NCBI GenBank assembly: GCA_009760855.2
Contig: WPIO01000144.1
Location: forward strand, 1-62,000
Reading direction: 5' to 3'
Source of the DNA: Cristatella mucedo
Lineage: Eukaryota > Bryozoa > Phylactolaemata > Cristatellidae
Length of the DNA stretch: 62,000 nt
The stretch's first letter is position 1; each line of letters opens with the position of its first letter. Positions 11,506 to 21,159 of this stretch are shown here, one piece after another. A program made the position numbers and the translations under genes. Below the pieces are notes generated by a model. The model ran no database searches. It was not told the origin of the DNA and saw only the letters and a list, made by a program, of their open reading frames with translations.

Positions 11506-12063
11506 TTCAAACGATTAATATTAACCCTTAGTACTCGTAGGCAGGACAGGCTACCGCACAGCTGCTCGGAGGAGGCAAGCTGGAGGACGGCCTTTGGAGA
11601 CACGCAGGATGGGTAAGTCACTGACTTCTTGGCACATACGATACGCCGCCAGGGCCCTCTGCTCTGGCTCACACTTTACATCTCTTCACTCTCCCACAAG
11701 TGGCTCCCGGGTCTTCTCCCTATAGCCAGCCAATGTAGCTTTAGCGGCCTCTGTATGTATAACGGGCGTCATGCTCGTGTCCCCTGCTGGCACCTCGCTT
11801 GTCTCTGCCGCAAGTGCTTCGAAGAGCAAAGCTAATGCACCATGCTCCACTCCCTGTAACTGTAGCTAAAGTGCCTTCGGCATTAGTCTTAGCCCTCAAA
11901 GTCATTGAATACTGCAGTCGGGAATTTAAATCACTGCATCTTGCCTTCGTGCAATCCTGTTTCCATTTTGCATTTGCATGCACAACCGTTGCTCTGATCT
12001 TCAGTTTGGTTTCGTCAGGAAGACGATCTAGAAGGAAAAGGTATCGATGTTCGATGTTAATGT
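11506..12063 (-). other. Unassigned; coding-like antisense fragment 11741-12062
   Basis: The minus strand stays open for over 100 codons through 11741-12062 (YLFLLDRLPDETKLKIRATV, then HANAKWKQDC). The charged, helix-rich composition looks more like a real protein than most frames here. It is not part of LINE-A, whose antisense only begins at 12064. It could be a fossil DNA-transposon gene or a captured exon. I do not recognise the family. Confidence 0.25.
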
Positions 12064-12656
12064 GAGCTTTGCAGTGGCCACACCCACTTCCTCTAGCCGA
12101 CCTGCAATGGCTACCAGTCAAGCAACTGATCGACTTCAAGGTTGTGTTGCACACTTTTAGGTCCCCTCATTCTTTGGCTCCAGCCGATCTCTCAGATCTA
12201 CTCCCCCACCAGGCGAAGCATCCCGCCACCAGCTTTTCGGAAACTAACTGCTTGCCTATACCTCGTACTACCTCAACTCCTTGGGAGACTGTGCCTTTAG
12301 TCCGTATGCTCCAAAGCCTGGAACTCACTCCCGACTTCCGTCACGACATCCCCTGACTTGACCACATTTAAAAAGAAATTATAAACGCACCTTTTTATGA
12401 CTGCATTTAGTGATCCCTGTGATTCGTTCTTGACGTGTTTATGCCTGCTGATACTGTTGCATGCTGCCACTAACCACACTTGCATGCTGACCCTGTGCCT
12501 GTCACCCCTAACTATATTTTTCATGTTGTCTATCAAGCATAAAATTTTCACTCACCATTCGATCGTGTTTCCTTTGCAGCAAATGCAAAGCGCCTGGAAA
12601 AAAATATTGAGTTCTCTGAGGGCGCTTTATCAAGTGTATTGTTAATATTATTAATA
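12064..12656 (+). mobile_element. LINE-A 3' end
   Basis: Runs from the 'LADLQWLPVKQLIDFKV' region (12087-12140) through the ORF end, the 3' UTR (TGCATGCTGACCCTGTGCCT) and the terminus 'CTCTGAGGGCGCTTTATCAA', ending in TATTGTTAATATTATT. Frame broken. Confidence 0.85.
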
Positions 12657-12701
12657 AATGACTGCCAAAGTCATTCGTGGAATAACATCACTTTGTACTT
12701 C

Positions 12702-12985
12702 ATAATAATGATAATAATAATAATGCACTTGATAAAGCGCCCTCAGAGAACTCAATCTCTCTCTAGGCGCTTTACATTTGCAGCAAAGGGAAATGCAATT
12801 TAATGGTGAGTAATATCAAGCTTGATAAACAAACGAAATGAATAACATGGTTAGGGGTGACATGCACAGCGTCAGCATGCAAATGTGGTTAGTGGCAGCA
12901 TGCACAGTGTCAGCAGGCATAAGCACATGAAGAGCGAATCACGGGGACCCACTAAAGGCTGTCCTAAATAGATGTGTTTTGAAGT
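12702..12985 (-). mobile_element. LINE-A 3' end, inverted relative to its neighbour
   Basis: Begins with (AAT)n and 'GCACTTGATAAAGCGCCCTC', the reversed LINE-A terminus, and extends through the 3' UTR to about 12985. It lies tail-to-tail with the plus copy ending at 12656. Confidence 0.85.
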
Positions 12986-14039
12986 TGATGTATATCAAAA
13001 AGAGCTAGCTTCTGGTTAATTATTCAAAAATAGGAAAACTACAATGTTGCCCTCCTGCTTCAGATTTTTGTTGATGTGGCATCACATTAGCTGGTACTGA
13101 ATAACTGTCTAGCAGAAGTGAGAGCTAACAGCTGTCAACATCTGTCTTACCCAGGGAACCATTTTCAGTGAATAATTTTACAGGAAAGGACCACTACCAG
13201 GTCCAATCAATCTTTTAACTATTATTGGCAAGTCGAACTCAATTTCGGTTGCACGGTGCTGCAGCACCAGCATTCTTTTCGAAACGGACAGGAAAGGCAC
13301 AGTGGGCAATTTTTACTTCTGATCGAGCAGGATAAATGTGAAACAGCCTTTCATGGATCTTGAGAAAGGGGCAACCGAACCTTTAGTAAAAAACACATTT
13401 CACGCCTAAAAATGGTTTTTCAGTTGCAAGTTTATGTTTTTAAGGAACGTGAAAGCTCGCTAGTACGAATGTCCACTGCCAAATATCAGTAGCAGATTCA
13501 CTGATACGACCTGTGATGACCCTGCAATAAGTATAAGCAACTAATCATCGCATTGGATACCGAACGAATATCACTTCGAGCAGGAACGATCCTCCTGACT
13601 TAATTTTATCGGTTTGAATTCATTCAAACACAGCTGTTGAGATCGCTCTTCTTCGTTTTACCTTTCTTGTCATTACATTATGTGCAATCCAAGGCCAAAT
13701 TAAAAAAACTTGCTGATGTTTATAGGCTCGAGAAATTTTGATGCGTTCGTAGAATGTGCCAGAACACATTAGGCTTAAACGTTGTAGGCACGGCTTCACT
13801 CTTTCAGCTCAGAAGACTCAACGAGTCCGTTTATGAAATCCACAGTACAATTCATAATGGCATCAGCTGCTTTAGCTCTATTCCTCCACTCCCACGCACG
13901 TGACAGCTCACTTTACTTGGCACTCTTGCACTTTCCTGAAAAAGCTTTTCTAGATTTTCATCTTCCTTTTCATTAAAGTTTTCTCATACTCATCTACAAC
14001 GACGACCGTTGAAGCTAACGTGACTTTTGCTGTAGGTAG
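12986..14039. other. No recognisable feature
   Basis: About 1 kb of mixed-composition DNA upstream of the CARD-LRR gene. No exon or known repeat recognised. Confidence 0.3.
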
Positions 14040-14152
14040 TCGTTTGTCTGTTTTTCAGGTAAACCAGCAAATGTTAAGCGCCTAGAAATAGATTAAGTTC
14101 TCTGAGGGCGTTTTATGAAGTGCATTATTATTATTATTATTATTATTATTAT
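14040..14152 (+). mobile_element. LINE-A 3' tail
   Basis: 'AGCGCCTAGAAATAGATTAA' and 'CTCTGAGGGCGTTTTATGAA' followed by (ATT)n at 14125-14152. Only the last 110 bases are present. Confidence 0.8.
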
Positions 14153-14181
14153 AACCATTCTTCCTGCCTCCAAGATTAAAA

Positions 14182-14310
14182 CGAATAATACATTCGTAAA
14201 GTATCCTTAAAGAACTGAATCTCACTCTAGGCACTTTACAGATGCTAAATATGAAGCATTAAAACATGTTTGGTGGCACCATCAGCAAGCAGCAGGCCTA
14301 GTGTAAGCAG
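14182..14310 (-). mobile_element. LINE-A 3' tail, inverted
   Basis: 'CTGAATCTCACTCTAGGCAC' with 'TTTACAGATGC' matches the reversed LINE-A terminus. It is again tail-to-tail with a plus-strand tail (14040-14152). Confidence 0.6.
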
Positions 14311-14568
14311 GAGCAGGCACTCGAAGGACGAACGTCTAAAGTTAGAGGTGGGCCCTGTAAGCCGGACTTGCTGGAAAGCATCATTTATTGAATCGATAGT
14401 TCATACTCCCTAACAAGGAGGAATTTAGGCATCGGAAAGCACGAAAGTCGCTATTTTAAGCAACGATTCGGCTCTGTAGGCAGAGCTAATTAGGGAATCT
14501 CCCTCTTCAGCCCCTCTCAGGTCGATGAGCCAGCTGGGGAAATACCCAACTGATGCCAAGCCAAATAG

Positions 14569-14724
14569 CCAATCGTGGCAGTTTTCCAGAAGTTACCCCT
14601 GTATAAGCAACACAGTAGCCAATCAAAATCCAAGCTCTGCCCCCCCCCAGGCTCAGCCTTTTACAATGAGGGGGCAGGCAGGCATTCCTGCCAGCAGCTG
14701 GATCCGGCTAGTAGGTGTGGCAAG
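14569..14724 (+). promoter_or_regulatory. Candidate core promoter and 5' UTR of the CARD-LRR gene
   Basis: Two CCAAT pentamers in the same orientation (14569-14573 and 14619-14623) flank a TATA-like TATAAG (14602-14607). A run of nine C (14641-14649) follows, and the proposed ATG lies about 120 bases downstream of the TATA-like box. The arrangement resembles an RNA polymerase II promoter, but each motif is short and common. The transcription start is not defined by sequence alone. An alternative is that these are chance motifs and the true 5' exon lies further upstream. Confidence 0.3.
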
Positions 14725-14740
14725 ATGGCCGAACCTATCG
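14725..14740 (+). CDS. CARD-LRR gene, exon 1 (start codon)
   Basis: A 16-nt coding segment, residues MAEPI plus the first base of codon 6, followed at once by a consensus donor (GTAAGT at 14741). The start has A at -3 and G at +4, a strong eukaryotic initiation context. It ends in phase 1, and exon 2 begins with the two bases needed to complete a glutamate codon, which is the main reason for choosing this start. Because the exon is so short, coding statistics give no support. An upstream non-coding exon or a different start exon is possible. Confidence 0.6.
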
Positions 14741-15714
14741 GTAAGTTAACTCCCTGCTATACCCAGCCAGCAGTAGGCTTACTTAGCACCCAGTGGGACA
14801 CAGTTACTGCCACAGTTATTGCTAATCGTAAGCCGCTGAGCCTAAGCATCATGCATTCGGTCTGTTTATGTAACAGCTTATTGTGTGCCTGATAGTAGTG
14901 ATTATGCACCTGCATGAGCACTGTACATGGAGCTAACCGGTTTGACAGAGTTTTAGCTATGCGAATTTCTAAAGTCCGAGTATAATAAATCCACCTTATG
15001 CATGCGGTCGCTAGCAATGGTCCCTACCCCGAAGGTGGACCCATACAGCACCCATAGGTATGAGCAGCTGAGTAGTAGGTTAAACACAACTGGGCTGTAT
15101 GTCGCCGTAGGTTTGTTGATGCTCTCGAAGCCTATTCTTTCTCATAAAATCCTTCAGCTGCAAGCTCTCTCAGTCGTCTACATTTTATTTGCTCCCGCCT
15201 GAACTCCTGACCTCATGAATGCTGCTATTGATCACGACCATAATGACCATGCTGAGTCTGATATCAGGCTTATTTATTTTAGCTGAGATGGCTTGGATAG
15301 CTCATGTGCAACAAGCAATTCTTGCCATTTTTGTTTGCGAAGCATATTAGTAAGTGCATCAAATACTGACCGCAAGAACGCCTGCACAAGCCTTCATTCT
15401 AACCTGAGCACGTCTGCACCAGGTGCCCTAGTCAAACCCACTAAGGTAAAGACTTGTCATAGCTAACCTGAGAGCATTCCATACGCCCTCCATATGAGGA
15501 GAGGAGAATAGGAATGGGGAAATGTGAAGACGAGAGGGGTATAGGATCCAATCCTCTCTTTCTTCCCGTCTTTGTCAAACTTCACCATGGGAGTGTGTAG
15601 TACACTAGCATCTGTGTATGAGGGAATTGGTGAGTTCTTTTTACCGTCGAGCACTCCAAGTGGTTTTTTATCAACGGATAGCTCACCAACTATGCGACTA
15701 TTCAAATTTTCTAG
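14741..15714 (+). other. Intron 1, first part
   Basis: Follows the donor at 14741. No repeat family or additional exon recognised. Confidence 0.4.
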
Positions 15715-17405
15715 CATTGGTTGGGACGAATAACGACTTCGGAATGGAGAAGGGTAGTCTCTCTACTTTTATCGCTCGATCTTTCGGCAGCTTTGAACAC
15801 TGTTGACTACCAAGCACTTTTCGAGTGCCTGTCATCTCGCCAGGGCATCACTGGCTCTGCACTGCAATGGATCAAGTATTATCTCAGTGGAAGACTCCAA
15901 TGGATTTATATGAACGGAAAATAATCACACAAGGAATTACTGAAGTATGGGGTACCTTAGTTCTGTTTTCTTAGTCTAGCTCTTTTTATGGTTTATACTT
16001 CCCCTCTTTCTGGGGTGGTAGCCAGGCACAATCCAAACGTTCACTTCTATGCAGATGAGACTGTTGTACCTTTGTTTTGATCGCTCCCTGTCCATCACTA
16101 TGTAATGTAATGTATCTTCGTCAGTAACTCCACAAAGTCATAAAAACCATGTGGGTGTTACGCAGGAGAGTTTTGTATAGCGCACTTACAGCCTAATCGG
16201 CTTTCGGTACGCATTCGGTAGCCAACAAACTTCGTCTCACGCAACAAGGAGAAAGTTGGAAGCATAGCAGAGTCAGGAGAGCAGTTGAGGTAGTGAGTAG
16301 CATAGAAGTAGCAGTTCAGGACCGCTGAAAATGATGTGCCACAGTCGGCAGTTGGAGAGTAGATGTCGTTGCCAACTATGTCAATATCTCAACTCAAATG
16401 CTGCACACATTGATAGAATCTGCACAAGGATGGCAGAAACTTTTGAAACTGCACGATGAAAAAAACAACTGACTAGCACGAACGAACCATGTGTGATTCA
16501 TAAATTTTAAAGATTAATTATAAAAATTGGCCCTGCCAGCACACCTAACATTGAATCTTCTCGAAATCTAGGTTTCTTATTCCAAGTGACCTTTCATTAG
16601 ATGATCAAATCAGCTCCACAGTCAAATATGCCTGCTTTCAGCTAAATAGCATTGCTAAAATTCGTGCTTGCTAAGACATTGATACCACATTCATATTGGT
16701 CCATCCATTTGTGACATTCTGACCCGACTTCTGTTCTTCACTGCTTGCTGGTCTACCGGCACGTGTACCGGTTCGCTTACAGCTGGTGCAAAACTGCAGC
16801 TAGGATTGTCATTCTCGAGCCTCGAAGTCGACTCATTGTGCCGCTTCTCGCCGGCCTGCACTGGTTCACAGTCAAGTAACGCATCGACTTCAAGGTTCTA
16901 TTATTCAATTTTATTTCCCTTTATTTTCTGCCTTCATCCTGCCAATCAGAACTACTCCCCCACCAGGCTAAGCATTTTACCACCCAATTTTTGGATACTA
17001 ATTATTGACCTGTATTTTGTAAAGCCTCGAATCTTTTGGAGACCGTGCCTTTAGTTCGTCTGCTCCCAAGCCTGGCACCCACACCTGAATTCTGTCAAGA
17101 CAACGCCTGACTAGACTGCATTCAAATAGGAAGCTAAACTCTCATCTATTCATAATAGCCTTTGGTGGATCTACCTGTATGGTTTTTCCATGCTTTCGGG
17201 CGCTGAAACTACTTTCTAGCCACTTAACACATTTGCTTGCTGGCCATGTGCATGTCACCCCTAGCCAAGTTATGCTCCCTATCATTGAGCATGCTACCAT
17301 TAACCATTAGATCGTGCTTTCTTTCCAGCAAATTTAAAGTGCACAGAAAGAGATTGATTTTCTGAGGGATTATATTAAATGTACTTTTCTTATTTTTATT
17401 ATTAA
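15715..17405 (+). mobile_element. LINE-A copy interrupted by LINE-B
   Basis: Before the interruption the RT core is visible (15721-15921: LLLSLDLSAALNTVDYQ, then ITGSALQWIKYYLSGRLQWI), reaching the FYADE-like catalytic site near 16050. After it (16380) the element resumes at the region corresponding to NDIRTWMAANFLKL and continues through the C-terminal ORF and 3' UTR to the terminus near 17400. Frame broken. It lies in intron 1, in sense orientation. Confidence 0.8.
16093..16379 (-). mobile_element. LINE-B 3' end nested in LINE-A
   Basis: The minus strand reads 'GGCAACGACATCTACTCTCC', through 'ACTTTCTCCTTGTTGCGTGA' and 'CGAAAGCCGATTAGGCTGTA', to a tail of repeated TACAT. This is the same 3' end as the copies at 29700-29975 and 46480-46745. 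LINE-A sequence is continuous across the insertion, so LINE-B jumped later. Confidence 0.85.
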
Positions 17406-17991
17406 AGGAGCTAATTTTTAGTTGGCACTTAACTCACAAAGCTAAATTTTTCTTAGAAAAACTTTATTTAGGTATATGATCAGGTCGCTTTGAACTGAGG
17501 TCCAGATACCTCCGACACAACATATGCACTGTGGTTAATCTTAGATTACTTTTCACTAAGTTCAGTAATGCCGGAATTTGGAAAAGCAGCTAAAAAGTCA
17601 CAGATGCTGCATGCTGTTCTGATAAGATTCGACAGTTGTAAAAAATAGTTATATAAGGAGTTTAATATTAGGGATAACTAATCCACGGAGTTAACATAGG
17701 ACAATTGCTTAGTAAGTCACAGTGACATGGCTATGCCGAGCAAGCCATAGCATACAACGTTCAAAGACCTACTCACTTGCTGAAACCAAAATCACAATTT
17801 TAACGTTAAAAGCCTACCCAAATATATTGATTATTACGTCTGTGATATCCTTCCAATATTTACCTTGAATTTAGACATTGGTAACAAACAGTCTTTCGAG
17901 CTGCACAATATTACTCCACGTTTTAAAATTTGGCTGGATAATGTAACAAATACATGTAAATTTAATTTATACATGTGTTTGTGAGTGTGTT

Positions 17992-17993
<2 letters not shown>
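17406..17993 (+). other. Intron 1, unassigned part
   Basis: AT-rich, with no repeat or exon recognised. Confidence 0.35.

Positions 17994-18076
<83 letters not shown>
17994..18076 (+). repeat. (GT)n microsatellite
   Basis: About 40 uninterrupted GT/TG dinucleotides in intron 1. Open frames across it (Cys-Val or Thr-His runs) are artefacts. Confidence 0.97.
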
Positions 18077-18079
<3 letters not shown>

Positions 18080-18694
18080 TGTTGGCGTAATATATATGCG
18101 TATACAAATCTTGCAAGTGGCAAATTTGTCATCAGCATAATTCCGAGCGGGAAAAAATTAACACATCCTAGGAGTAGTTTCACTAGTCCACTTTGTCACA
18201 GGATAGTTGAACCTCAGCTCGAGCAATCCATCAGTTGCAGCCTGTTATCCCACTACACGCGGGCATTGTGAGATTCATGGTTGCTTTTATGAGTCAATAG
18301 CTATTCTTTGGCGGCTTTATCTTCGTGGATATAGAAATGTATTGCTTAATCTGCAAATGTTGGGTCGGAATAAGTTGGCCAGTAATGACTGCAGGAATTT
18401 GAAGCCTGAGCTGTGTCAAACTAACCGGGCTTTAGACATTGCATCACTTGTCAAGTTAATGGACTCTTGCTGACGATTACATTCAAAATGCAATAGAGCT
18501 AACGCTTTTTAACAATTATCACCTTTTCTGACTAGCTTATAATTTTGAGTAGGAGATTACTGTTTCCAAAATAGTTTTTTTGCGACTGCCTGACAACTGT
18601 AATTTTGGTCAAATGCTTGCTGATTTGGTGCCCAGCACTCAGTGTATTTGAAAGCCGTTTGCTTTTTACTTTTGCTTCGTCCCATGCCTTGTAG
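18077..18694 (+). other. Intron 1, last part with acceptor
   Basis: No repeat family recognised. The final 35 bases are pyrimidine-rich (18660-18692) and end in the TAG acceptor of exon 2. Confidence 0.5.
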
Positions 18695-18861
18695 AAGCAC
18701 AACCTTCAATATCTGTTGCAGCCGCAAACCAAAATCTGTCTGATGCTATCAGGAAAAATATGTCAGCTATTGCTAATAGACTGAGCAAGCAACAAGTGAT
18801 GGAGATTGCACGTGTTCTGATCGGAAACTTGCTGATCACTGCTGAGTTCAAGAAAATAGAG
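18695..18861 (+). CDS. CARD-LRR gene, exon 2: N-terminal half of CARD (helices 1-3)
   Basis: Preceded by a long pyrimidine tract and TAG acceptor (18692-18694) and followed by donor GTAACC (18862). The 167 nt give residues 6-61 with no stop codon. Residues about 20-35 (LSDAIRKNMSAIANRL) fit CARD helix 1. KQQVMEIARVLIGNLL fits helix 2. The ITAEFKKIE segment matches the CARD 'G-x-L-T-x-x-E-x-x-x-I' helix-3 region. The exon ends in phase 0 between helices 3 and 4. A death or death-effector domain is a less likely alternative, since the helix-2/3 motif and the exon-3 continuation are CARD-like. Confidence 0.85.
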
Positions 18862-20588
18862 GTAACCAATTACAAATTGTTCGCTTTAAGCAGCCCTCAA
18901 AACCAGAAGCTACTTGACAGATCAAGCTATTGATTAGTTGACCATGTCATTCGAAGCTTTATGTTAATGGCTTGCCTAATCATATATAATTTTAGCCTCA
19001 TTAATTTTGATTCCTTAGAGAATTAGCTGCTGCAATGATCTCTTACAGTGGAAATTGCTTTGTTGCCTGCTGCAGGTCTTGAAATCAACGGCTGGCTCGT
19101 GATCTGAGAGTACCTTAGCTTACGTCAGTCCTAGGTCTGTAACTGAAAAAGAGTGCGACCCAATTCCAAAGTTGTCTTTAATCGCAAGTCCTTAAAAACT
19201 TTAATTGATTTTTAAATTATACACAACGATTGCCATAGCCTTTATACAATATAGCATGCTTCTTTTCCTTTTAGCAGGATCCACTGCCAGTTGACTGCAA
19301 TGTAATACTGTGATAAAAGTAGCAAGAATATATTTATGTAGTAGTGAAGCACCACTAGAGAATTAGATCTTGGTATTGGCACTTTGCATATGATTGGAGG
19401 AACACACCTAGGCTTTTATACTTGCAGTGCAGCTCTAATTGGTATAAATTTCGTACCACAAATGTGCCCCAGTTTAGCCCACGTTAATCTGTCGTATTGC
19501 TGCCGGCATCGCTTCTATATAAACGTGAATCAGTTCGCTAGCATCTAGCAGTAGACTTACTCGGCTAGTACTCTGCCTCGTCGTCGTGCCAGTGTCTTGC
19601 TTGATCCGTGTTATTGTCATATTCGTATTCGACCAATACATACCTTTAAGTCCACAAGCTGTTGTGACACCTGTTCAGTCCCGACTATCTTCCAATTGAA
19701 TTTCTATTGGGGGATAGAAGTAGCTCCATCTAATTCTTACACTAATGAAACGATAGCTTACAATTTGCCATCATTATGCATTTTCCAAAATGCATGATTT
19801 CCACGAGTCTCTTTCCATATTGATACGATTTCCCATACATTCAGCTTTATCCAGAGAGCTTATGGTTGATTTACAACAGATCAATCAGCCTTGGACGTTC
19901 CGGTGTTGGCAAGTAACTGTTTTAAGTTGGTAGACATTTCTAGTTATACTTCTCATGCTTTGTCCCTGAGAAGCACCTAATAAAGGATTTTGTGTTAATT
20001 TATGTAGATATCCTTATAAGGAAAGCCGTCTCTCACTCAACTTAAATGACATCGAATCACCTTACCGCCTTATCTACTGTCTCCTATGCTTGTCCATGAT
20101 CCTTTAAAGGTTGCCATTACATTCAGGGAGCTCCATGGCTGAGTCAAGAGAGTTCAGGCAGAAGTTTAGAAAGTTCAGGAAGCTTTGCAGTGCTTAGCTG
20201 AGTGCAGTTAGAAGGAGGTTCTGAAAATTACATGAAGCTCTAGTGCATGTTGAAAGTGAAATGCGTTAAGTTTTTCCTACTGACAAGTTTCATTCCTGCA
20301 CCAGTGTCAGCTACCTAGCTCGTGACACCTAGGCTATTTCTCCAGAGAAAAATCAGTAAGTATGAAAAAAGAATAACAAGGTTCTTGTACAAAACTGTAG
20401 AGATGTCCGAAGAGTAAGATTCAGACTGTGATTAATTTGATAATGCCTGCACAAGAAAATCGAGCCTTACAATGCACCCTTGAAGTGTAATGTACTGTAA
20501 GCCAAGGCTCGAATGTTTGTCGGTGCGATACAGCTCTGGTCAAGCAGTCTCGACTGTACTTTTTTTTCTCCGATGCCTTCTTGTGTAG
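18862..20588 (+). other. Intron 2
   Basis: A 1.7-kb intron separating the two halves of the CARD. It shows no LINE fragment. The part at 19500-19670, with a TATATAA box and short repeats, could be a solo LTR, but terminal duplications were not found. Confidence 0.5.
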
Positions 20589-20754
20589 GCAAAAGTCAGT
20601 GCTACCGAAGCAGCCGATCACCTCGTAGAACTCGTGCTAAAGAAGGGGAAGAAAGGAGCCAGTGCCTTCGTTGCTGCTCTTCGTCTTGATGAGGTCAGAG
20701 CTGGCAAACTTGCCAATCTTATCGAGAAGACAGAGTTTTGCCAAGAAAATCCAG
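20589..20754 (+). CDS. CARD-LRR gene, exon 3: C-terminal half of CARD (helices 4-6)
   Basis: Acceptor TGTAG ends at 20588 and a perfect donor GTGAGT begins at 20755. The 166 nt give residues 62-116 plus one base (phase 1). EAADHLVELVLKKG fits CARD helix 4. The KKGASAFVAALR stretch matches the conserved 'K-G-x-x-A-F-x-x-F-x-x-A-L' helix-5 motif of CARDs. AGKLANLIEKTE fits helix 6. With exon 2 this makes a CARD of about 90 residues, the usual length. CARDs act in the cytoplasm by CARD-CARD stacking with caspases or adaptors. The intron immediately after this exon carries several donor-like repeats (see findings). Confidence 0.88.
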
Positions 20755-20933
20755 GTGAGTCGCCGATAATCGAGACCAGGCGAGTCCACGATGAGTGTTG
20801 TATCCCAGGGAAATTTAATAAAGTGTTGGTGAGTATCTGGTTAGCTAGCTCAGGTGAGTATCCGACCAGAGAGACTATGTGAGACTTCTATGACTGAGAT
20901 CTGGTGAGTCCTCAATGAATCGGCCAGGTGAAT
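20755..20933 (+). repeat. Cluster of splice-donor-like repeats after exon 3
   Basis: The authentic donor GTGAGT (20755) is followed by five variants in 180 bases: GCGAGT (20780), GTGAGT (20829), GTGAGT (20854), GTGAGT (20904) and GTGAAT (20928). Most are preceded by CAGG, TTG or CTG and followed by pyrimidine/GAT-like bases. They look like a degenerate minisatellite derived from the exon boundary. Confidence 0.55.
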
Positions 20934-21159
20934 CTGTTTTCAGTTAATCATTAGTAATCAGTGCAATTAAATTCATTGTATCTTCACATATGACCAGACT
21001 AGAGCACTAGGAGTGAGTGAGTGTCACCCAAGAGAGTCTTCTCTTCCTTGCTAAAATCTAAAGCTACTGCGGCCGGACATCCCATAGCCAGCAGACTTCC
21101 TCTAAGGAATCTAAAAGAAAATGTTAAGCATAGCTGAGTCACAAAGGTAATCGAAGAAG

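Noticed and set aside
17975-18271. Cys-Val and Thr-His repeat open frames across GT microsatellites (also 42293-42531)
   Set aside because: They are translations of dinucleotide repeats with no flanking gene structure.
19337-19669. Solo LTR in intron 2 (TATATAA box, TG...CA-like ends)
   Set aside because: No matching target duplication, no second copy in the window and no internal retroviral sequence.
20634-20882. Independent small ORF starting at the ATG at 20634
   Set aside because: It is the frame of CARD exon 3 read through its GTGAGT donor; splice phase and domain continuity favour the exon.
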